NCBI RefSeq assembly: GCF_023896955.1
Contig: NZ_JAMHIW010000004.1
Span: forward strand, 372,001 to 436,000
Direction: 5' to 3'
DNA: 64,000 bases
From: Micromonospora sp. RHAY321
GTDB lineage: Bacteria; Actinomycetota; Actinomycetes; Mycobacteriales; Micromonosporaceae
Shown here: one piece after another, positions 30,333 through 40,400 of the stretch
Layout: the number at the start of each line of letters is the position of its first letter
Numbering within the stretch: the stretch's first letter is position 1
The notes under the pieces: generated by a model
Seen by the model: only the letters and a program-made list of their open reading frames with translations
The model's database searches: none
Told to the model about the DNA's origin: nothing
Translations under genes and position numbers: made by a program

Positions 30333-31172
30333 TCAGAAGAGGACCGTGGCGAGCGTGCCGATCGGCTGGAAGCCACAGCGCTCGTAGACCCGGCGGGCCG
30401 GCTGGTTGAAGTCGTTGACGTACAGGCTGACCGTCGGGGCGACCCGCAGCAGCGCGTCGCGGACGACGGCCGCCATCGCGGCGGTGGCGATGCCCCGGCC
30501 CCGCCACTCCGGTGCCACCCAGACGCCCTGGACCTGCGCGGTCCGCTTGGTCACCACGGCCAGTTCGGCCTTGAACACGACCTTGCCGTCCACGAACCGG
30601 GCATACGCCCGACCGGCGCGGACCAGGTCGTTGACCCGCCGGCGGTAGCTGCGCCCGGCGTCCTCGGCCAGCGGGGAGACGCCGACCTCCTCGGTGTACA
30701 TGGCCACGGCCGCCGGGAAGAGCCGGTCGACCTCACCGGCGCGGACGCGGCGTACCTCCGGGTCGGTTGGCACGGGCGGCAGCGCGTCGGTGGCGAGCAG
30801 CGGCTGGTTGGGGCGGACGTCCCGGGCCGGACCCCAGGTGTCGGAGAGGCGGTCCCACAGGCCGAGGACGGCGTCCGCGCGGCCGACGATGGAGGAGCAG
30901 ATCCGCTCCTCGCCGGCGAGGAGGTCGGCAAAGGCCGCGATGGCTGGTTCGGTGGCGAGCACCGGGGTCAGGTTGCCGCCGAGCCAGCAGAGCGATTCGA
31001 GGTTGCGGCGCGAGCCGTACCCCAGGATTCTGCCCTCGGCCCGCCACCAGGAGAGTCCGCGCGCGGCGACACGCTCGGCGACCTGCGCGCCCGCGAACGG
31101 GTCCAGGTCGAGCAGTCGCTCGACCGCGCGGCGCTCCGATTCTCCCAGTTGCCGTACCGGCACCGTCAGCAC
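30333..31172 (-). CDS. DUF4081-GNAT two-domain acetyltransferase
   Basis: 279 residues. An N-terminal DUF4081 domain (about 1-130) is followed by a GNAT domain with the acetyl-CoA motif VWVAPEWRGRGIATAAMAAV and the C-terminal YERCGFQPIGTLATVLF. As I recall, the mycobacterial homologue Rv2867c lies directly beside ispG, and the gene here lies near ispG too, although a PadR/MFS pair intervenes. GTG at 31172 was chosen because homologues begin near LTVPVRQ; no strong ribosome-binding site is visible. The substrate is unknown. Confidence 0.82.
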   Translation of the reverse strand: MLTVPVRQLGESERRAVERLLDLDPFAGAQVAERVAARGLSWWRAEGRILGYGSRRNLESLCWLGGNLTPVLATEPAIAAFADLLAGEERICSSIVGRADAVLGLWDRLSDTWGPARDVRPNQPLLATDALPPVPTDPEVRRVRAGEVDRLFPAAVAMYTEEVGVSPLAEDAGRSYRRRVNDLVRAGRAYARFVDGKVVFKAELAVVTKRTAQVQGVWVAPEWRGRGIATAAMAAVVRDALLRVAPTVSLYVNDFNQPARRVYERCGFQPIGTLATVLF

Positions 31173-31229
31173 GTGTACCAGCCTGCCAGATGGTCCCCCC
31201 ACCCCGCCGGCCGAGTGACGAGCCCGGCC

Positions 31230-32465
31230 TCAGACGGTCACCGGCTCGGCTTCCAGGCTGGTCGACCGGGTGCGGCCGGCCCACCGGACGACCGGGGGCA
31301 CGAGGGCACCGAGCAGGAGGAACAGCCCACCGAGCAGCAGCCACCCCGGTACGCCCCAGCCGAGCGCGAGGCTGGTCACGACCACCGGTGCGAGCATCTT
31401 GCCCAGTTCGTAGCCCATGCCGTACGTGCCCTGGTACTGCCCCTGCGCGTCGGCCGGCGCCAGGCCGAAGGAGATCCCCCAGCCGGCCGCGGAGTGCCAC
31501 AGCTCCCCGATCACGTGCACCAGCGACCCGCAGCAGAGAAGGCCGATGGCGGCGGCCGTGGGCAGCGCCCCGCTGGCGGCGAAGAGTACGCAGGCCAGGG
31601 CGATGGCCACCCCCGCCCGACGGGAGGCGCGGGCGGCCCCGGGCAGGGTGACGGCGCTGCGCGCGGCGCGTACCTGCAGGAGCACCACCAGCACGGTGTT
31701 GACCAGCGTCAACGCGGAGATCATCCAGGCTGGCGCCCGGGTGTGCCCCGCGATCCACAGCGGCAGGGCGATGGTGAGCAGGCTGAAGTGCATGGACATC
31801 AGCCCGTCGAGCAGGGTGAAGACGAGGAACGGGCGGTCCCGGAGGGCGACCAGCCGGGGTCCGTGGGTCGGGGCGGCGACCGGCGCGACGGTGGGCAGCC
31901 GGAGGAAGACCGCCGCCGCGCCCAGCGACGCGGCCGCCGCGGTCAGGATCAGCGCGACGTACCCGGCGCGGGTGTCGGCGGCGATGGCGAAGCCGCCGAG
32001 GACGGCGCCGACGGAGATGCCGACGTTGGTGGTGGCCCTCAGGTAGGCGCGGGTGTGCACCCGTTGGTCGGCGGGGATCGCGCCGGCGATCAGCGCGCCC
32101 CGGGCGCCGCGCTCGACCGCGTCGGCGAGTGCCGTGGCGGCGCCCACCACCAGGAAGGCGGCGAACGAGCGGACGGTGATCAGACCGGCGGTCAGGGTGC
32201 CGGCGACGATCAGCCCGCCGACCTGCGCGCCGCGCGGCCCGATGCGGTCGGCGAGGTAGCCGCTGGGTGCGCTGGCGAGCACGCCGGCCAACGCCGAGAT
32301 GGTGAGCCCGATGCCGACCTGGGTTGGCGAGAGGCCGACGGACCGGGTGAGGAAGAGCGCGCTGGAGACCAGCCAGAGGCCCCGCCCGACGGTCTTGACC
32401 AGGGTGCCGAGGGTGAGGGTCCGGGCCGGGCCCGGCGGGGGAAGCAGCCGCATGACCGTCACCAT
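31230..32465 (-). CDS. Major facilitator superfamily transporter
   Basis: 411 residues with 12 predicted helices. The MFS loop 2-3 motif appears as GYLADRIGPRGAQVGG. It looks like a drug-efflux or small-metabolite exporter. Divergently oriented to a PadR regulator with two palindromes in the 97-base gap, so PadR control is likely. ATG at 32465 and ATG at 32453 are both possible starts; neither has a strong ribosome-binding site. Substrate unknown. Confidence 0.82.
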   Translation of the reverse strand: MVTVMRLLPPPGPARTLTLGTLVKTVGRGLWLVSSALFLTRSVGLSPTQVGIGLTISALAGVLASAPSGYLADRIGPRGAQVGGLIVAGTLTAGLITVRSFAAFLVVGAATALADAVERGARGALIAGAIPADQRVHTRAYLRATTNVGISVGAVLGGFAIAADTRAGYVALILTAAAASLGAAAVFLRLPTVAPVAAPTHGPRLVALRDRPFLVFTLLDGLMSMHFSLLTIALPLWIAGHTRAPAWMISALTLVNTVLVVLLQVRAARSAVTLPGAARASRRAGVAIALACVLFAASGALPTAAAIGLLCCGSLVHVIGELWHSAAGWGISFGLAPADAQGQYQGTYGMGYELGKMLAPVVVTSLALGWGVPGWLLLGGLFLLLGALVPPVVRWAGRTRSTSLEAEPVTV

Positions 32466-32472
32466 ACCAAGA

Positions 32473-32537
32473 CGTACGTACGGTTTGTGAACCCGAACTT
32501 GTCGGCGATGCGTTGGCGATATATCGTTGATGCATCA
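32473..32537. promoter_or_regulatory. Palindromic operators between the MFS and PadR genes
   Basis: Three palindromes lie in the divergent gap: CGTACGTACG (32473-32482), CGATATATCG (32517-32526) and TGATGCATCA (32528-32537). The last two are adjacent and sit 25-45 bases before the PadR start. PadR regulators bind AT-rich palindromes of this kind, so autoregulation plus control of the exporter is likely. Confidence 0.55.
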
Positions 32538-32562
32538 GCGACAGTCCTAGAGAGGAACAGCA

Positions 32563-33144
32563 ATGAGATTCCATCGACAGCAGCACCCGATGCACGAGGC
32601 CCGGATGCGCGGCTTCGGCTTCCCGCCGGTCCCGCCCGGCCCCCACGGCCACGGCCACGGTGGCCCCTGGGGTGGGCGCGGCCGCGGACGGGGTCGGGGC
32701 CGACGCCCCAACGTCCGGGGCGCGGTGTTGGCCCTGCTCACCGAGCGGCCGATGCACGGCTACGAGATGATCCAGGAGATCGACTCCCGCACCGGCGGCG
32801 CCTGGCGCCCGAGCCCGGGTTCGATCTACCCCACCCTCCAACTGCTGGAGGACGAGGGCGTGATCGTCGCCAGCACGGAGGAGTCCGGCGGCGGACGGAA
32901 GCGGTTCACGGTCACCGAGGCCGGTCAGGCCGAGGCCACCGAGGCCGCGCAGACCCCACCGTGGGCGGAGTTCGCCGAGGGCACGGTGAACAGCTGGCAC
33001 GACATCCGTGACGCCGGTACGCAGGCGATGAGCGCGCTGCGCCAGGTGATGATGAACGGCACCGACGACCAGCGTGAGCGGGCCGCCAAGGTGCTCGACG
33101 AGACCCGACGCAAGCTGTACGCGATCCTCGCCGAATCCGAGTGA
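32563..33144 (+). CDS. PadR-family transcriptional regulator with His/Gly-rich N-terminus
   Basis: 193 residues. The winged-helix domain spans about 50-130 (RGAVLALLTERPMHGYEMIQ, then SPGSIYPTLQLLEDEGVI) with an acidic C-terminal dimerisation helix. Residues 25-47 form a His/Gly/Arg-rich tail (GPHGHGHGGPWGGRGRGRGR) that is longer than in most PadR proteins and could bind metal or nucleic acid. GAGAGGA precedes the ATG. Divergent from the MFS gene, which it probably represses. Confidence 0.88.
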   Translation: MRFHRQQHPMHEARMRGFGFPPVPPGPHGHGHGGPWGGRGRGRGRGRRPNVRGAVLALLTERPMHGYEMIQEIDSRTGGAWRPSPGSIYPTLQLLEDEGVIVASTEESGGGRKRFTVTEAGQAEATEAAQTPPWAEFAEGTVNSWHDIRDAGTQAMSALRQVMMNGTDDQRERAAKVLDETRRKLYAILAESE

Positions 33145-33170
33145 CACGAGGCAGCACCACCGGAACACCG

Positions 33171-33212
33171 AGAGAGCGGCCGTTTCCCCACGGGAGACGG
33201 CCGCTCTCTTCG
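33171..33212. terminator. Bidirectional terminator between PadR and ispG
   Basis: A perfect 13-bp stem (33171-33183 with 33197-33209) around a 13-base loop, followed by TTCG on the plus side. It sits between two convergent genes and probably serves both. Confidence 0.8.
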
Positions 33213-33252
33213 CTGTGCGTCGTCGGCGCGACAGAGCGCGCCGGCGGGTGGA

Positions 33253-34425
<1,173 letters not shown>

Positions 34426-34434
34426 TTCAGGCAC

Positions 34435-35685
34435 TCACCTTGAGAAGAGCGTGATCGGGTTGACGACGTCCGCGGCGATGGTCAGCAGCGTGAACGCGCC
34501 ACCGATCAGGATCACCACGTACGTGAAGGGCATCAGTTTGAGGTAGTCCACCCGGCCGGGGTCGGCCCGGCCGATCCGCGCGTAGACCCAGGAGCGGGCC
34601 CGTTCGAACCAGGCGATGGCGATGTGGCCGCCGTCCACGGGGAGCAACGGCAGCAGGTTGAACACGCCGATGAAGAAGTTCAGCGACACGAAGAGCATGA
34701 AGAAGACCAGCCAGGCGTTGTTCTCCACGGCCTCGCCGCCGAGCCGGCTGGCGCCCACCACGCTGATCGGGGTGTCCACGTCCCGCTCGCCGCCGGTGAG
34801 GGCGGTCCACAGGGCGGGGACCTTCTGCGGGAGCCGCTGCAGCGCCTGCGCGGTGCCGACGGCCAGCTCGCCGGTGAAGTCGGCGGTCGCGCCGAAGGCA
34901 CCGACCGGCCCGTACGTCACCCGGGTGGGGGTGCTGGGAACGAGGCCCACGCCGAGGGCGGCCACGGGTGCGGCGGCGCCGTTCGGGTCGTCCAGCGGCG
35001 GACGCTCGGTCTGGGCCAGCACCGTGCTGGTGCTGCCCGGCTGCCCGTCGCGGACGTACTGGATCTGCGCGGTGTCCCCCGGCTTGAGGCTGCGCAGCGT
35101 GGTGAGCAGGTCGCCGTAGTTGCCGATCGGGGTGCCGTTGACCGAGGTGATCCGGTCACCGTCGCGCAGTTGCGCCTGGGCGGCGGGGCTGGCCGCGTCG
35201 GCGGGCGTGCACGCCCGCACCGCGTTCTCCGGCACCACACACTCGCTGAGCTGGATGACCGCCGGCTCCTGGCGGGCCTGCGCGTCGGTGGTCGGGAAGT
35301 CGGGGTTGGGCAGGCCGGCGGAGACGGCGAGGATCCAGATCGTGATCAGGGCGAGCGCGAAGTGCGTGATCGACCCGGCGGCCATCACGATCGTCCGCTT
35401 CCAGACCGGGTAGCGCCACATCACCCGCGACTCGTCACCCGGCTCGACGTCGTCGTCCTGCGGGGTCATCCCCACGATCTTGCAGAAGCCGCCGAGCGGG
35501 ATCCCCTTGACGCCGTACTCGGTCTCGCCCCGCTTGAACGACCAGAGGGTGGGGCCGAATCCGACGAAGTACTTGGTGACCTTCATCCCGAACATCTTGG
35601 CGGTCAGCAGGTGCCCCGCCTCGTGCAGACTCACCGAGATGAGGATGGCCAGGGCGAAGAGGACCACCCCGAGCAGGTACGACAT
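34435..35685 (-). CDS. rip1: Site-2 protease, M50 family (Rip1/RseP)
   Basis: 416 residues. Zinc-binding HEAGH occupies residues 21-25 in the first helix. A PDZ domain (about 160-235, GDRITSVNGTPIGNYGDL) and the third zinc ligand region LLPVDGGHIAIAW near the C-terminus complete the intramembrane protease. Such enzymes cut anti-sigma factors and other membrane proteins after a first cleavage. The ATG shares one base with the dxr stop, and AAGGAG lies just upstream. The mycobacterial order dxr-rip1-ispG is kept. Confidence 0.93.
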   Translation of the reverse strand: MSYLLGVVLFALAILISVSLHEAGHLLTAKMFGMKVTKYFVGFGPTLWSFKRGETEYGVKGIPLGGFCKIVGMTPQDDDVEPGDESRVMWRYPVWKRTIVMAAGSITHFALALITIWILAVSAGLPNPDFPTTDAQARQEPAVIQLSECVVPENAVRACTPADAASPAAQAQLRDGDRITSVNGTPIGNYGDLLTTLRSLKPGDTAQIQYVRDGQPGSTSTVLAQTERPPLDDPNGAAAPVAALGVGLVPSTPTRVTYGPVGAFGATADFTGELAVGTAQALQRLPQKVPALWTALTGGERDVDTPISVVGASRLGGEAVENNAWLVFFMLFVSLNFFIGVFNLLPLLPVDGGHIAIAWFERARSWVYARIGRADPGRVDYLKLMPFTYVVILIGGAFTLLTIAADVVNPITLFSR

Positions 35686-36896
35686 CAAGCTCCTTCCACC
35701 GAACCCGCGATGATCTTCTGCGCGTGGGCGCGTGCCCACGACTCGGCCGCGAGCACGTCCTCGACGGTACCTGGTTCGTCGAAGTCCGGAGCGTCCTCCA
35801 ACACGCGCTCCAGGGTGTCGACGATGCCCAGGAACGGCAGCCGGCCCCCCACGAACGCCTCGACGCACTCCTCGTTCGCCGCGTTGTAGATCGCCGGGCG
35901 GGAGCGCCCGGCCTCCCCGGCGGCCTTGGCCAGGGCGACGGCCGGGAACGCCTCGTCGTCGAGCGGCGCGAACTCCCAGGTGTGCGAGGCCGTCCAGTCC
36001 ACGGCGGCCGCGGCTCCGGGCACCCGGTCCGGCCAGCCGAGCGCGACCGCGATGGGCAACCGCATGTCCGGTGGGCTGGCCTGGGCGATCGTCGACCCGT
36101 CGACGAACTCGACCATCGAGTGGATCACCGAGGTCGGGTGCACCATCACGGTGATGTCGGCGTAGGGCACGTCGAACAGCTCGTGCGCCTCGATCACCTC
36201 AAGCGCCTTGTTGACCATGGTGGCCGAGTTGATCGTGATGACCTTTCCCATGTTCCAGGTCGGGTGGGCAAGGGCCTGCTCGGGTGTGACCTGCGTCAAC
36301 TCGTCGCGGCTCCGGCCCCGGAACGGGCCGCCACTGGCCGTGACGATCAGCCGACGCACCTCCGGGCGCGAGCCGGAGCGCAGGCACTGAGCCAACGCCG
36401 TGTGCTCCGAGTCGACCGGCACGATCTGCCCCGGCCGCGTCACTGCGGCCCTGACCAGCGGGCCGCCGGCCACGAGCGACTCCTTGTTGGCCAACGCGAG
36501 GGTACGACCACCCCGCAGCGCGGCCAGCGTAGGAGCGAGGCCCAGCGAGCCGACCACCCCGTTGAGCACGATGTCGCACGGCCACTGCGCCAGCTCGGTC
36601 ATCGCGTCCGGGCCGGCCACGATCTTGGGGAGCTTGAAGTCGCCGGTGGCCCAGCCGCGCCGGCTCGCCTCGGCGTAGAACGCGAGCTGGAGGTCCTGTG
36701 CGGCGGACGCCTTGGCCACCCCGACCGCGTCGACCCCGAGTTCCAGGGCCTGAGCGGCGAGCAGCGCGACGTTGCCGCCACCGGCGCCGAGCGCCACCAC
36801 CCGGAAGCGGTCCGGGTTGCGCCGGACGATGTCGATGGCCTGGGTACCGATCGAACCGGTGGACCCGAGCAGGACGAGGTCGCGGGGGGAGGTCAC
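35685..36896 (-). CDS. dxr: 1-deoxy-D-xylulose-5-phosphate reductoisomerase
   Basis: 403 residues. Dxr catalyses the first committed MEP-pathway step with NADPH. The cofactor motif [15 protein letters not shown] is near the N-terminus, and [12 protein letters not shown] and TASGGPFRG are active-site motifs. [20 protein letters not shown] is in the C-terminal part. GTG at 36896 was chosen, since the family begins shortly before [18 protein letters not shown] lies about ten bases upstream. Coupled to rip1. Confidence 0.95.
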   Translation of the reverse strand: MTSPRDLVLLGSTGSIGTQAIDIVRRNPDRFRVVALGAGGGNVALLAAQALELGVDAVGVAKASAAQDLQLAFYAEASRRGWATGDFKLPKIVAGPDAMTELAQWPCDIVLNGVVGSLGLAPTLAALRGGRTLALANKESLVAGGPLVRAAVTRPGQIVPVDSEHTALAQCLRSGSRPEVRRLIVTASGGPFRGRSRDELTQVTPEQALAHPTWNMGKVITINSATMVNKALEVIEAHELFDVPYADITVMVHPTSVIHSMVEFVDGSTIAQASPPDMRLPIAVALGWPDRVPGAAAAVDWTASHTWEFAPLDDEAFPAVALAKAAGEAGRSRPAIYNAANEECVEAFVGGRLPFLGIVDTLERVLEDAPDFDEPGTVEDVLAAESWARAHAQKIIAGSVEGA

Positions 36897-36939
36897 TGGG
36901 CCATTCTCTCCCACCGTCGCTGAACGCCCACTGGGAGCC

Positions 36940-37380
36940 TCAGCCCTCCCCGTCCACCTGCTCCGTTGGCGCCTCCTCGTCCAACAGCTCCGCCGGATCG
37001 ATGGCGAACTCGAACGGCTCCCGCATGGCGAAGGTGCTTCCCGCCGCAGCGGCGGCCAACGGTCGGTATTCACCGTCGACCAACTCGAACAGGGCCATGG
37101 TCGGCACCCGGTTACGCAGGTCCACCCGGAGGAAGAAGGGCACCCCGACAGCCCCGTACTCCCGGGGGCGGTCGATCACGTCCTTGCGCCGATTACCCGG
37201 TGAAACGATCTCCCCCAGCAGCACCGCCTCGGCGATGGGAACCGTCGTGCGACCACCGCCCGAGTTACGCAGCACAGCAATGTCCGGGATGAAGAGATCA
37301 TCCAGCTCGACGGCGCGGGCCGCTGCCAGCGCAGCGACGAGCTCGATGCGCGACGACGCCCGACGATGATCGACTCGGGC
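36940..37380 (-). pseudogene. 5'-truncated Uma2-family (DUF820) endonuclease-like gene
   Basis: The C-terminal half of a Uma2 protein is intact: FIPDIAVLRN, AEAVLLGEIVSPGNRRKD and [15 protein letters not shown] are family hallmarks. The N-terminal third is missing. Reading back from 37275, the frame stays open only to an in-frame TGA at 37381-37383, which lies at the edge of a palindromic element, and no ATG or GTG precedes the family-like sequence. Uma2 genes are often of unknown role in actinobacteria and resemble PD-(D/E)XK nucleases. Insertion of the palindrome with loss of the 5' end is the simplest reading. Confidence 0.7.
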
Positions 37381-37381
37381 T

Positions 37382-37427
37382 CATGGAAGTCGGGGTATCC
37401 GCAGCATGCGGACACCCCGACTTCATG
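37382..37427. repeat. Palindromic element at the broken end of the Uma2 remnant
   Basis: Arms CATG(G)AAGTCGGGGTATCCGC (37382-37402) and its complement (37408-37427) pair with one mismatch and one bulged base around AGCAT. A TTGATCAAGAG half-site, the same core as the elements at 12372 and 43291, follows at 37436-37446. Confidence 0.75.
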
Positions 37428-37457
37428 GAAACCGTGTTGATCAAGAGCAACCGTTGG

Positions 37458-37483
37458 CCGGGGGCCGCCGGAGCGGCCCCCGG
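37458..37483 (-). terminator. Terminator of the GH87 gene
   Basis: A perfect 11-bp GC-rich stem (37458-37468 with 37473-37483) and a 4-base loop lie just after the stop of the large secreted glucanase gene. Confidence 0.75.
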
Positions 37484-37489
37484 TCGGGA

Positions 37490-40400
37490 TCAGCCGCCGT
37501 TGATGACGAACTGCGAGCCCGGCTGGATGACGATGTTGCCGTCGGCCGAGTTGGTGATGGTCACATTGGTCAGGTTGGCGTTGCCGCGCGCGCCGCCCAT
37601 CGCGAGGATGCCGGCACCGTTGTTGGACTTGTCGATCCGCACGTTGGTGATCGCGACGTTCGGCATGTTGCCGCCGCCGTTCTTGAACTGGATGCCGTCG
37701 TAGGTCGAGTCGATGATGTCGGTGTCCCGGATCGTCACCCCGACGATGTCCCTGGTGGCGGGGAACAGGGTGATGGCACCGAACTCCTGGTCCTCGTTCC
37801 AGAAGGCGCCACCGGTCCGGTAGAGCCCGTTGTTGGCGATCAGCGTCGTCCCGGAGAAGGGCAGCGGGTCGTGGTCGGTCGCCAGCATGATGCCCGGGTA
37901 GTTCGCGGTGTCGTAGATCAGGTTGTTCTCGATCGAGTTGTCGTAACCGCCGTAGATGGCGATGCCGTTCGCCCGCCAGGGCAGCTGGATGGTGTTGTTG
38001 ACGAAGTGGTTGTCGTGGGCGATGTCGACGTTGCGGTCCTTCACGTACGGGTTGGCCCAGACGGCGAGGGCGTCGTCGCCCGTGGTGCGGAAGGACGAGT
38101 TGAACACCCGCGAGTTCCGCGTGCCGTTGCTGAAGTTGATGCCGTCGGCGTAGGTGTTGCGGATCCGCATGCCGGTGAACTCCAGCCCGTCGGCCGGCCC
38201 CCACAGGTCGGGGATGTTGTCGTAGTCGCGGCCCACCCAGACGCCCACGTTGGCGTGTTCGATCCAGACGTTGCTGATCCTGGTGCCGGTGCCGAAGCGA
38301 CCGTTCAGACCGACGCCGCCCTCTGCATTGCCGTCACCGCCACGGATCCGGCCCGAGCCGAAGATGGCGATGTCGGAGATCTGGGTGTTCTTGTCGATGT
38401 CGAAGCCGAAGTTGCCCTCGTGCGGGTGGTTGATGCCGCCCACCACGTTCTGCGGCTCGGTCAGCGTGTAGAGCTGCGAGTGCCACATACCGGCACCCCG
38501 GATGGTGACGTTGCTGATGCCGACCTGGTTGTGCGTACCCCGGTTCAGCGGGTCGTCGGTCAGGATCTTCTGCTCCTGCCGCCACTGCCCCGCCGGGATC
38601 CAGACGCAGCCGATGACCCCGTTCTGGTCGTCGGTCACCGCCCGCTGGATGGCCGCGGTGTCGTCGAGCCCGTCGTTGGGGACCGCACCGTACGACGTGA
38701 TCGAGGTGCATCCGGCCGGCTGGCTCGCCGCCGGCGCCACCTGCTCCAGGTCGATCATGTCGATGACGTAGAACGAGGCGTTGTCACCGGCGTCGCGCTG
38801 CAACTTGAAGCGGGTGCCGGCCGGGTACGACTGCGCCAGCAGCGCGTTCGACTCGTCGAACAGCCGCCGGGCGTCGGCCTGTGGCGTGTTGGTCAGTGCC
38901 TCCGGCCCGTCGGTGTTGCCGTAGAGCCAGCTGTGCCGCGACGAGAGGGTCAGCTTCCGGGAGAAGACGTCGTTGATGTAGAGGCTGATCGTCGCCTCGA
39001 TGCCGCCACCGCCCGGAGCGTCCGGGATGGAGTTGCGCACCACGATGGCGTTGGCCGGGTTGGCCGAGGTGAACTGGACGAACTGCCCGGTGCTGTTCAG
39101 ACGCACCGACTTGCGGCCCGAGGACTCGGTGGCGAAGTTGGTGTGGCCGAACGTACGCAGGGGGTCGGTCTCCAGCAGCGTGCCCTGGTACTGGGCGGCC
39201 TCCGCCTCGTAGGAGACGTACGGGACCGCCGCCCCACGCCCGACCACGATCGACTGGCTGAACGAGTTGTTGGTCTCGTTCGTCTCGGCGACGGTGTTCG
39301 TCGCGTCGGCCGTGGCGGTGATGGTGGCTCCGCCGCTGGTGGCGGTCCAGCTTCCGGCGACGGCCACGTTGACCGTCGCCCCGGCGGCGATCGAGGCGGT
39401 GTTGGTGTTGAGCGTGGTGCTGCCCGCGGTCAACCGGGTGACCGTGGTCGCGCCGGTCGCGGTGGTGCCGCGGTTGCGAACCGCCACGGTGAACGTGACC
39501 GAGGCCCCGACGGCCGGGTTCGGCGGGTTGGAGCTGATGCTGAGGACCTGCAGGTCGGGCCCTGGCGCCTGCGTGACCACCAGCGGCGTGGGTGCCGTGA
39601 AGCTGTTGTTGCCGTTGTTCTGCTCGACGATCGTGTTCGTCGGGTCGACCACCGCCGAGACGCTGTAGCTGCCCATCGGGCGGGTGCCGGCGTTGAACGA
39701 GACAGTGGTCGAGCCTCCCGCGGCGAGTGCTCCCACGGCGGCGCTGCCGACGACCGCGCCGGCCAGGCTGAAGTTCACCGTGGTGGCGGCGGCCGCCGCC
39801 GACCCGATGTTCTGCACGACGGCCGAGAGGGTGACCGGGCTGGCCTCGCTGGGCGACGCCGGGGACCAGGTCGCCGAGCTGATGACCAGGTCCGGGTTGG
39901 GTGCCGGCGTGCCGCACACCTCAAGCTCGGCCACCTGGCCAGACGGCGCACCGCTGTTGGCGGTGAACCGCAGTTGCACGTCGGCGGTGGTCGCGGTGAC
40001 CGGGATGCTCACCACGTTGGTGCCCTGGAGGAACTGGTAGCTCGCCGCCGACACCAGACTGGTGTACGCGGACGCCGCCTGGTCGCGGCCGAGGACCTGG
40101 ATGGTCTGGCTACGGGTGCCCCAGGCCGGGTCCGGGTTCAGTCTGACGGTGACGGACGAGATGGAGTGGTTCGCGCCCAGCGCCACGGTCAGGTTCTGCG
40201 GGTAGCTCGCCGCGCCCTCCCAGTAGGTGGTGAGCTGCCCGTCGTTCGCCTTCTCGGGGGTGAACGTGAAGGTGGAGCCGCTCGCCGTCATGCTCTTGCC
40301 CTGCGCCACGTTGGTGCAGGCAGGCGGATTGCTGCCGGTCCGGGTGACGGTGTTGCTGTTGCCGGACAGGTTGCCGGCGCCGTCACGGGCGCGGACGAAG

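Noticed and set aside
30300..33011. A 903-codon plus-strand open frame across the GNAT, MFS and PadR region
   Set aside because: It is an opposite-strand or out-of-frame shadow of real genes, rich in Arg, Gly and Pro with no domain; high GC keeps such frames open.
34624..35889. A 421-codon plus-strand frame antisense to rip1 and dxr
   Set aside because: No family sequence; composition is that of a complement frame of the two well-supported genes.
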